Origin: Arachis hypogaea
Lineage: Eukaryota > Streptophyta > Magnoliopsida > Fabales > Fabaceae
Direction of reading: 5' to 3'
Length of the DNA stretch: 64,000 nt
Assembly: GCF_003086295.3 (NCBI RefSeq)
Contig: NC_092046.1
Span: 106,991,363 to 107,055,362, forward strand
Positions 55,169-64,000 of this stretch are shown in pieces. The position numbers and the translations under genes were made by a program. Positions within the stretch are counted from its first letter, which is position 1. The number at the start of each line of letters is the position of its first letter. A model generated the notes under the pieces. The model was given only the letters and a program-made list of their open reading frames with translations, was not told where the DNA came from and searched no databases.

Positions 55169-57932
55169 TGTCATTTTCCAGTTGTTTTTTATTAAATTTT
55201 ATTTAGTTACATAGTATTTTGGTGCAAAAATCCCATTTGGATGCTACTTTGAGTTATTTTAGTATTTTTATGATTTCAAGTGAAATTCAGAGCAGTTTAA
55301 CAGAGTTTGGAGCTAAAAACAGAAAAGATGGCAACCCCCCTGGGCGGTAAATGCCCAACTGGCGTTTAGCGCCAGCAAAGGACTCAAGCATGCACGAGCT
55401 CACTCACTATTGGGCATTAAATGCCCAATATGGCGTTTAACGCCAATGGTACTGATCGAATCCCGCCTCTTTTGGCATCTCAAGTGGATTTAATATTTAT
55501 TAGTTATATTTTATTTTCTTTTTGTAATTTTTAATTACAAACAATATCTTTTAGTTTTAGGGTTTATTATTTTATTTTATTTTTCTTATCAAATTAGGTT
55601 AGTATAAAAGGAAAAAGATCTTTTGTCTTCTCTCTTCCGCATGTTTCACTTTTCAAAACCCTATTTTCTCTGTAAGTCATGAGCAACTAATCCTCTTGGT
55701 TAAGGTTAGGAGCTCTATTTTATGGATTAAAATTATTGCTTTTCTATTTTAATTAATGTACTGATTCAATTTCAAGGATTGTTTTCGTTTTTAATATTAT
55801 GAATCTGGGTGGAACGAAAGTATGACCCTTATTCTATATGAGTTCTTGTGATTCTCGAGAGAGTTATCTCGCTTGAACACCAATGTGAAAATAAATTCCT
55901 CCGAAACTGCTAATTACATGAACTAATTGGGATATGTGACATATAATCCTGTTACGTTTGGGTAATTAGGATTTTTGTGGCCATAAAATAGTTTTTGAAC
56001 TTAACCCTCTAAGTGGAATTAAGTGACCACGAGAGTGGCGGTTAATGAAAGTTAGAGGAGGCTAAATCACTAAGAGATTAGGATTTAGACATTTATAGTT
56101 TGTTATTGAATGAATCATCCATTGTTAAAATAGTTGGTAAGAACTTTTAATCTGGAAAAGTAAACATCTCCGGAGCCTTAACTGATTTCTCTTACTGTTT
56201 TCACACCAAACCCTTATTTGCTTTCTTTATTCTCTTGTTTATTATTCTATGCGAATTTCAACCATCAACACCTCTTTTTGATTCACCTAACTAAGCTAGT
56301 TGGACAACGATTGTTGCTTGACAAATGGCCTAAAGCGGGTTAGGAGTTTCACAAAATAGATTTTTCGTTGCAAGTATAGCTCCGAACCAACAATTGATCC
56401 TAATCAAATTTTAATTCTAGAAATTGTCACAATCCAAAGCAAATAGAAACCGAGAGTATTTAAATTCTCGGGTTGTCTTCCCTAGGAGTTGCAATTAATG
56501 TGATCAATTATTGGCTATAGGGGATTTTAGGGTTTTGATTATAAGAAGCAAGAATTAAAATGGCAAGTAATTAAATGGAAAGCAAGTAAAGCAATGAAAA
56601 TGGAAATTAAATGGTATAAAGGGGCTCTTGGCAAGAATTGGGGAATTAAGGATTTCTATCCTAGTTATGGACCACAAATATGGTAATTGTGTAGAATTAA
56701 TCCCAATTAGTCAATCCTAATATCGAGAATTAGTCAAAAGGGCATAATTGATTTCAATCCACAAGTCCTAGCAACTCTATTAATGGAAGGCTTAGAGTTA
56801 GTGGAAACCAAATCAATTAACAATCCTCACACAATGTGGAATGTACATCTACCACTCAAGTTCACCTAAATACCCAATATTCCAACCAAAAGTGTGAAAA
56901 ACTAGGCAAAAGTCCAACCAAGCATTTTATCAAACACTTGGAAGGCATAAAAAGAAAGCATGATAAAATAACAAGAAATAATAAATTCTACAACTACTAA
57001 GCAAGGAAAGTAAGAATAGCAACTCAATTCAACAATAAAAGAGCATGAAACATAAATTGCATTAAATGTAAATCAAAATAACAAGAGTGTTCATCAACAT
57101 ATAAAGTAACCAAAATGAGAAATCAACAAGATAAACTAAGAAAATTAAGACAATAGAACAAAGAAAGGTATAAGAAATTAGATGAAAACAAGAATTAAAA
57201 AGAGAAATTACAAAGAAATTAAACTAAGAAACCATAATTCTAGAGAGAAGGGGGAGCTTCTCTCTCTAGAAATTGACCTACATGATGCTAAACTAACCCT
57301 AATTTCTCCTCCTTTCACATGGAATGATGGCCCTTTGATATAGCAAGAATCAGCTTCAGAAAGTCTCAAAACTGGGCTTTGGAGGCCCAGAAATTGCCCC
57401 TAGCGATTTGTATTAAGTGAGTCATGTGCTGGGACCTGTGTGTACGCACAGAGTTGTGTGCGTACGCACACATGCTAATTTGCTTCTTGTGCGTAACAGT
57501 AGGTTTTGCGCACGCACACTCCAATGTGTGCTTCTCCTTTGTTTTCTTCATGTTTTTTCCCTCTTGCATGCTCTTCTTCCATCTTTACCAAGCCATTCCT
57601 ACCTTCTACATCTGAAATCACTCACAAACAACATCAAGGTATCGAATGGAATATAAATGGAATAAAATTGACTAAATTAAGCACAAAAGAGCATGTTTTC
57701 ACAATTAGGCTCAATTTAGGGAGAGAACACAAAAGTATGCTATTTGGATGAATAAATGTGGGTTTATATGATGAAATCCACTCAAATCAAACCAAAATAT
57801 ATTGTCAAATATGGATTCATCATTGCTCAGTCCAGCAATCCTCGTAGGATCGGCCCTCACTCACCTGAGGTATTACTTGGATGACCCGGTGCACTTGCCG
57901 GTTAAGCTGTGGGGTTCTCGAATTCCCGCACA
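55169..57932 (+). repeat. 5' LTR of element J, split by solo LTR M
   Basis: The parts 55169-56318 and 57828-57932 belong together (about 1.25 kb). The left end TGTCATTTTCC is inferred from where I's RT frame is lost. The right end is set by the primer site. It contains palindromes of TGGCGTTTAACGCCA type near 55341-55448. Confidence 0.7.
56319..57822 (-). mobile_element. Solo LTR M
   Basis: 1504 bp. On the minus strand it starts TGATGAATCCATATTTGA (the type of element H). It is flanked by a perfect duplication TTGCT (56314-56318 and 57823-57827). There is no internal sequence. A TGCGTACGCA array lies at 57435-57525 and the conserved core at 57611-57652. Confidence 0.95.
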
Positions 57933-57938
57933 AGTTTT

Positions 57939-57956
57939 TTGCGCCGTTGTCGAGGA
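57939..57956 (+). promoter_or_regulatory. primer binding site, tRNA-Asp type (element J)
   Basis: ttgcgccgttgtcgagga: three changes from the tRNA-Asp complement, all of the C/T or G/A or G/T kind. Confidence 0.8.
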
Positions 57957-58346
57957 TTGTTTGTGATCGACAACTACAAGTTGTCTAGTTGCTTATATTT
58001 GGTATTTTTATTAGTTTTGTTTATTTACTTTTTCTTTTAATTTTCAATTTTCAATTTTATTTATTTTCCCTTTAATTTTGAATTTTGTTTTATTTAATTT
58101 CCTTTAATTTCTGTTTTAAGTTTGGTGTCCCTTTAGTATTTTTCTCTTTTTATTTTCGAAAATTTTAGTATTTTTCTCTTTTTAGTTTTCAAAAATTTTT
58201 ACGTTATTTTCTCATTCTTATTTTCGAAATTTTAGTTTAATTGTTTACTTTAATTTATTTTATTTCTTATTTTTTAGGATATCTCACTGGGAGCTCTCTA
58301 TACTTTGACATAGAGACTCCCACTTTTCTTTGTCTCTTGTTTGTTT
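57957..58346 (+). other. leader of element J
   Basis: T-rich, with one TTTTAAGTTTGGTGTC (58124-58139) and two or three TTTTCGAAAATTTTAG-like words. It shares these words with the leaders of C and L. Confidence 0.6.
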
Positions 58347-60652
58347 ATGAGTAGGAACAGGGATAAAAATTCCCTTCTTGAGTTTGATTCTGAACCTGAG
58401 AGGATATTGAGGCGACGTTTGCAACAAGCTAGAGCTTATAAAGCCAGAGAGAATCTCAAGGAAACTTTTGAGAAGGAAGCTGAAGAGCCCACCATCGGTG
58501 CTAATGGTGGAAACATGAACACTGATGAGCATGCAAGGAGGGTGCTTGACTCATACACTGCACCTACTCCTGACTTCTATGGGCACAGTATAGTTGTACA
58601 TGCTATTAGTGCAAATAACTTTGAGCTTAAACCACAACTGATCACTCTGGTGCTGCAGAATTGCCAATTTCATGGACTCCCGTAGGAATATCCAAATTTA
58701 TTCATCTCTAACTTTCTGTAGATCTGTGACACTGTAAAAATAAATAGAGTGAATCATGAGGTCTACAAGCTCATGCTCTTCCCATTTGCTGTGAGGGACT
58801 AAGCAAAGCAGTGGCTTGATTCTCAGCCCAAGGAGAGCCTGGACACGTGGGACAAGGTGGTCACTGAATTTCTGATAAAATTCTTTTCACCTCAGAAACT
58901 AACTAATCTTAGGGTGGATATCTATACCTTCAGACAAAAAGATGGGGAGTCCCTCTATGAAGCCTGGGAGAGATACAAGCTGATGATCAGGAAGTGCCCT
59001 CCTGATATATTTTTTGAATGGACCAGGTTGCAGATCTTTTATCATGGCCTTTCTGAGATGGCTAAGATGTCACTAGACAACTCTGCAGGTGGTTCCTTGC
59101 ATATGAAGAAGACACCTGAAGAGGCAAATGTGCTTATTAAGATGGTTGCCAATAACCAGTATTTATACACTTCTGAGAGGAACCCTGTGAACACTGGGAC
59201 TACTCAGAAGAAAGGAGTCATGGAGGTAGACACACTAGATGCCATCTTGGCTCAAAACAAGATCATGTCCCAACTGATTAGCATGATCTCTCAGCACTTA
59301 ACAGGGATGCAAGTCTCAGCTGTCAACACTCAAGATGCATCCTATGACATGATTGGGAGCTATAACCAAGGGGACGCTTGTGGCTATGCTCAACCCACCA
59401 CTGAGCAAGTTAATTGCATAGCCAACTCTTCTAGAAATTCCAACAATGATCCATACTCGAATACTTTTAATCAGGGATGGAGGAATCACCTCAATTTTGG
59501 GTGGAGGGAGCAACCACAAAAGCCCCAACAGAACTTCAACAACAACCAGGGTGGATCCAATCAGAATAGGTTTAACACCTGGCAGTTCCAGCCCTCTCAG
59601 TAGCAACAAGGACACTCTCAAAGCCAAGACACTTCTGACTTAGCCACAATAGTTGCTGAACTTTCCAATACCACTCATAGCTTTATGCAAGACACAAGAA
59701 CTTCAATTCGGAACTTGGAAGTACAAGTGGGTCAGTTGAGTAAGTGGATACCTAAGAGACCTGCTAACACTCTTCCCAGTAACACAGAGGTAAATCCAAG
59801 AGAAGAGTGTAAGGCCCTTGTCATGGCCAAGGAGGCCGAGCCAAAAGAGATCCATTCTGCTGAGGAATTGAAGGAAGAAAAGCATCAACAAGAGGCTAGA
59901 AGTACATTGTTAGACGCCCCATTGGTGGCACAGGAGCCTGAAGTACCACACCCTCAGAAGCTTCAAGAGGAGACCAAGGATGAGTAGTTCAGTCAGTTCT
60001 TAGAAATCTTTAAAAAAGTTGTACATCAATATTTTTTTACTGAGGTGTTGGAGAATATGCCTCCCTATATGGCCTTCATGAAAAGCATACTGTCTGAGAA
60101 GAAGGCCTTGAGGGGAGATGAAACTGTGATCTTGACCAAGGAGTGCAGTGCACTGATTTAGAGGAAGCTACCCAAGAAGATGCCAGACCCCGGAAGATTC
60201 TTGATCTCATGCACCATTGGAACTATTACATTTGAGAAGGCACTATGTGATCTTGGTTCAAGCATAAATTTGATGCGGCTCTCTGTAATGAAGAAATTGG
60301 GAATCCAAGAAGCGCATCCTACAAGAATAGCACTGGAGATGGCTGACAAGTCTCGAAAGCAAGCATATGGGCTAATGGAGAATGTACTGGTCAAGGTTGG
60401 AGAGCTATTTCTCCCGGTAGATTTTGTGATACTTGACATGGAAGAGGATACAGATGACTCCATCATCATAGGAAGGCCATTCCTAGCCACTAGAAGAACC
60501 CTAATTGATGTTGAGAGGGGTGAATTGATGCTAAGGTTACATGAGGATTACATGGTTTTCAAAGTTTTCAAACCTCCACCGCTCTCTGACAAAAGAGGTA
60601 CCTACATACAAAGCTCAATGCTTATGCCCTGTCACTTGGTGGAAAGACATAC
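58347..60652 (+). pseudogene. gag and protease of element J, one frame with stops
   Basis: From the ATG at 58347 a single frame runs to 60652 without any frameshift. It is broken by stops at 58683, 58722, 58800, 59601, 59985 and 60159. Gag N-terminus: Arg/Glu-rich, ERILRRRLQQARAYKAREN near 58398. Core: FELKPQLITL, LYEAWERYKLMIRKCPPDIF (58951-59010), SAGGSLHMKK. Tail: Asn/Gln-rich (59430-59600), no CCHC. Linker: TEVNPREEC near 59788. Protease: ALCDLGSSINLM (60240-60275) and IIIGRPFLA (60463-60489). Five of the six stops are TAG and one is TAA, consistent with scattered point mutation in a silenced copy. The end is cut by the K LTR. Confidence 0.88.
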
Positions 60653-62170
60653 TGATAGAAGGATTTATACCAGTTCGAAATTTAACAAAATAATTTTGTT
60701 GTGAGCGTAGCCCAAACCGATATTCGATCCTCACATCAAAGTTTAATTTTGGTTGTCATAAGTTCAACCCAATAAAAGTAACCGAGAGTATTAGTCCTGG
60801 GTCGTCCTCTCAAAGGAATTGCAGTGAGGTATGCATATTATTGGTTATGGTATCTAAGGGGTTGGGTTGGTAAATGGGCAAGAAAATAAATGACAAGAAA
60901 TGTAAATTAAACAACTAAAGAAAGTAATTAATAAAGAGAGACATTCATGGCAAGGATTGAGAATATAGGCTTTCTATCCTAGTCATCAATCATAATACAA
61001 TAATTAACAAGAGCTAATCCTATTTAGTCATCTCCAACAATGGAAGAAGGTATAATGTCATCTCCAACACTCGAAGAAAGTCTAATAAGACTAGTTAATC
61101 TGAATCCAAAAGTCCTAATCAACTTACTAATTGAATTAGCAAAAGATTAGCGTCAATGGAAACAATATTAACTAACAACTCTAGATAACCAACATAAGTT
61201 GGGTATTCATGACTTAAGATTGCCTAATTTCTCTTTTCAAGTCCAGAATGCTCAAAAATCTACTCTAACATCAAACCAAGCATTTTGTCAAACACTTGGA
61301 AGGCATAAAATAAAAGCATGGTAAAATTGCAAGAATAATAAAATCTACAACTACCAATTGCAAGGAAACAATAATAACAACTCAATTGAACAATAAAGGA
61401 ACATAAAACATAAATTACATTAAAGGAAATTAAAATCAACAAGAGTGCTCATAAACATAAAAGTGACATAAAAGGGAAATTAACAAGAAAAACTAAGAGA
61501 ATAAGGATGTGGGAACAAGAAATTATAAAGAAAACAAGATGGAAACAAGAATTAAACCTAAATTTTAAGGAGATCTAACCTAATTCTACCCTAATTCTAG
61601 AGAAAAGGAGGAGCTTCTCTCTCTAGAAAACTAACTACAACATGATGCTAAGCTAAACTAATTGCTCCCCCTTTGTCCAATCTTCAATTCTACATGAAAT
61701 AACCTCAGAAATGAGTTAAATTTGGGCCTGAGAAGCTCCGAAATCGCCCCCAGCATTTTCACTTTAATGAGGTCACGTGCTGATTGTGACGCGTACGTAT
61801 GGGTCACGCGTACGCGTCGTCTGGCTTTTTATTGTCACACGTATGCGTGGGTGACACATGCGCGTGGCCTTCAATTCTCCAAATACTCATTTCTTCATGA
61901 ATTCTCCTCTTTGCATGCTTTTCTCTTCACTTCTTCCATCCAATACTTGCCTTGTGAATCTGAAATCACTTAACAAACATATCAAGGCATCGAATGGAAT
62001 TAAAGTGAATTAAATTTAGCTATTTTATGTCCTAAAAAGCATGTTTTTACACTTAAGCACAAATTTAGGTAGAATTATAAAATCATGCTATTTCATTGAA
62101 TAAATGTGGAAAAAGTTGGTAAAATCCCCTAAATTAAGCACAAGATAAACCATAAAATTGGAGTTTATCA
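60653..62170 (-). repeat. 3' LTR of element K
   Basis: 1518 bp. On the minus strand it starts TGATAAACTCC right after the purine tract and ends near TATCA at 60653. It is related to the LTRs of B and D. Palindromes at 61788-61865 combine the two GCGT arrangements (TCACGCGTACGCGTC). Conserved core at 61961-62000. Confidence 0.85.
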
Positions 62171-62208
62171 AACCTCCCCACACTTAAACTAAGCATGTCC
62201 TCATGCTA
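62171..62208 (-). promoter_or_regulatory. hairpin and polypurine tract next to the 3' LTR of K
   Basis: On the minus strand AGCATG/CATGCT with loop AGGA, then TAGT, then TTAAGTGTGGGGAGGTT abutting TGATAA. It is almost the same as in element A. Confidence 0.8.
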
Positions 62209-64000
62209 AACTCAAGAAAGAAATAAAGGATATCAACATTTATTCAATGCAAACTATCTAAATGCAAACTACCTACATGCAACTGTCTAAATGAATGCAA
62301 CCACTTGGTCAAAATAAATCAATTTCCAAGAATTCATATATGAACATAAGGGCTAAAGGTGTTAACAACCAAGTCAAATCCACAATTGAATTGAGTTATT
62401 GAAAAGAATTTACAACTTGCAACAAAAGAGATAATCCTAGGTGAAAATATGTAATTGAGCAATCGAACCCTCACCGGATGTGTATCCGCTCTAGTCACTC
62501 AAGTGTATAGGGTTGATTCACTCAATTCTCTCCTAATCATGCTTTTTAAGATTTGTTTTTCATCTAACAATCAACAATTATTCAATGCATGGATACAAAT
62601 ATCATGAGGGCTTATCTAAAGGTTGTAATGGGATTAGGGTTAAGGTAGGATTGTCTTTGGTCAAGTGGACTAGAAATTTGAATCTTTGATTAACTTAAAC
62701 TTACCACCTAACCTATGACAACCTATAATATTTAAAGCAAACCTAACTACCCATTCTTCACTTTTTCACACACTCATGCATTCTCTTTTTGATCACAATA
62801 CATATGCATTGATTTTTATTGAACTTTACTTTGGGGCATTTTGTCCCCTTTTTATTGCTTTTCTTTTTCTTCTATTTTTTTATATTTTTTATATTTTTAT
62901 TTTTCTTTTGTTTTTCTCTTTTTCTTTTGATGAATTATATACAAAGATACCAATGCACATGGTTTAAACATGATTAATACATGAGTATGTACCCAATTCC
63001 CAAAATTTTGACAAAAATATAAAAACACACTTTTATCTCTACCTAAGTTCCTAAATTTCCCATACTTAAATGATACACACACTCACTAGCGTAAGCTAAT
63101 CAAAGATCCAAACTAAGGACATTTATTATTTTTCGCTTTAAGGCTTGTAGTGTGCTAAATTAAGAACAAAAGGGGTTTAAAATAGAATCAAAGTTGGCTA
63201 ACAATGGTAGATAAAAAGTGAGGCTATTTGGGTACGTGAGCTATTTGAAACAATGGCCTCAATCATATAAGTGCATTCATACACAAAATAATAGACATAA
63301 ATAATCAAACAAATCAAAGATTACAATTATAGAAAGAGAATAATACACACAAGAATAGAAATAGTGGTTATATGATGTAACCACACAATTAGGCTCAAAA
63401 CTCACATGCTTGTGTTCTTAGCTCAAAACATGTTCCACAATATATATAATTCAAGCAAGTTCTTAATTTTTTTTCTCAAATCAATTGGGGTGCCCTGTAG
63501 ATAAGTTTCTTGGAAAATTTCATTATTTTGACTAAGCTTATTATGTATATATATGTAAAACAAGAAAATGCAACAAAAAATCCTAAAAGACCTAAAAAAT
63601 GAAATGTGAAAGTGTTGGGATTAGAAATTGTCACCCAAAAATGTCGATTGGTTGGACGACCTCACCACACTTAAAAGTTTGCACCTTCCGCTGGTGGATC
63701 AACTGGCTGCTGCATGTTCTTTCTCTCACTTCCGTTTTTGCTTATAATGACTCAGCCATGAAAAATATAAAATAGCACAGTAAGATCAGAAAATACAAAA
63801 GCAAGGAAGCGTAAATTGTTGGAATGAGGTAAGAACCACTAGAATGGAGTGAGTGAATCAGTGTGACATTAAGGAAGAGTAGTGTGTGAGTTCTAAGTTG
63901 CATGCGGTTTAGAATACACACACTAGAATAGAGAGCTATGTCACAATTACATAAAAGAAAGTATGCACTTTACTCATTCTAGTGTGCTTGAAGTACTTTA
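62209..64000 (-). other. 3' internal spacer of K
   Basis: AT-rich, matching in outline the spacers of A (7103-8517) and H. A purine-tract-like copy on the minus strand (CTTTTAAGTGTGGTGAGG near 63675-63658) follows a short Gln/Pro stretch like the env-like ORF ends of H. No complete gene. Confidence 0.55.

Larger units (their letters stand above)
55169..60652 (+). mobile_element. Element J: 5' part of an Athila-type Ty3/gypsy element
   Basis: 5' LTR (interrupted by solo LTR M), primer binding site, leader, and gag-protease in a single frame. It is cut at 60653 by element K. It is inserted in the RT of element I. Its pol should lie right of the window. Confidence 0.82.
60653..64000 (-). mobile_element. 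Element K: 3' end of a minus-strand Athila-type element
   Basis: 3' LTR (60653-62170), the hairpin-purine module, then 3' internal spacer up to the probable end of an env-like ORF near 63660-63720, running off the window. It is inserted in the protease/RT region of J; the left flank is CATAC. Its other half lies to the right. Confidence 0.82.

Noticed and set aside
63975..64000. Start of a further gene at the right edge
   Set aside because: No coding signature; this is the internal spacer or env-like end region of element K.

Overview
The window is plant nuclear DNA, almost certainly from a legume and most likely Arachis (peanut or a wild relative). That attribution rests on my recognition of the LTR and gag types and on the plant SRO-type gene; no database search was made. 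The window is mostly old, nested LTR retrotransposons. I can support one host protein-coding gene, an SRO/RCD1-like gene at 47040-49427, lying in a repeat-poor island of about 46-50 kb.

Left nest (1-22284). Element A (plus; Athila-type Ty3/gypsy with gag end, protease, pol, env-like ORF and 3' LTR, 1-10019) sits inside the gag of element C (minus; 10020-13470). C sits inside element B (minus; 13471-17144), and B sits inside the pol-env spacer of element E (plus; 17145-21440). E's env-like ORF is also split by solo LTR D (19386-20935, perfect 5-bp duplication AGCAC). An inverted Athila-type pol scrap, F, fills 21440-22284.

Middle nest (22285-about 42010). A Ty1/copia element of Sirevirus type (G, plus) is split by element L (minus, 22954-31770; both LTRs, gag but no pol, visibly chimeric) and by element H (plus, 33653-38551; two LTRs, no gag or pol). 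G resumes at 38552 with an env-like remnant, purine tracts and a probable 3' LTR.

Host island (about 42010-50380). It holds AT-rich DNA, simple repeats, a TTGAC-containing minisatellite, a tRNA-derived SINE with a perfect 14-bp duplication (45617-45709), and the five-exon SRO gene, whose first intron appears to be GC-AG and carries (ATT)14.

Right nest (50381-64000). Element I (plus; 5' LTR, primer binding site, gag-protease, start of RT) is interrupted by element J (plus; 5' LTR, primer binding site, gag-protease in one frame). J's LTR is split by solo LTR M (56319-57822, duplication TTGCT). J's coding region is interrupted by element K (minus; 3' LTR and 3' internal region, running off the window).

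The most interesting signals are cis-elements shared between otherwise different elements. (1) A hairpin with an RRGA tetraloop, followed 3-6 nt later by TTAAGTKTGG, occurs seven times: next to the 3' LTR and again inside elements A, H and L, and once in K. (2) A stem-loop GGTGGGAGACAAYCCACC with a compensatory stem change lies beyond the last recognisable coding region of A, B and L. (3) GC-rich palindromes built on GCGT/ACGC occur in nearly every LTR and again upstream of both Ty3-type env-like ORFs. (4) Both of those env-like ORFs start directly after a 3' splice-site consensus.
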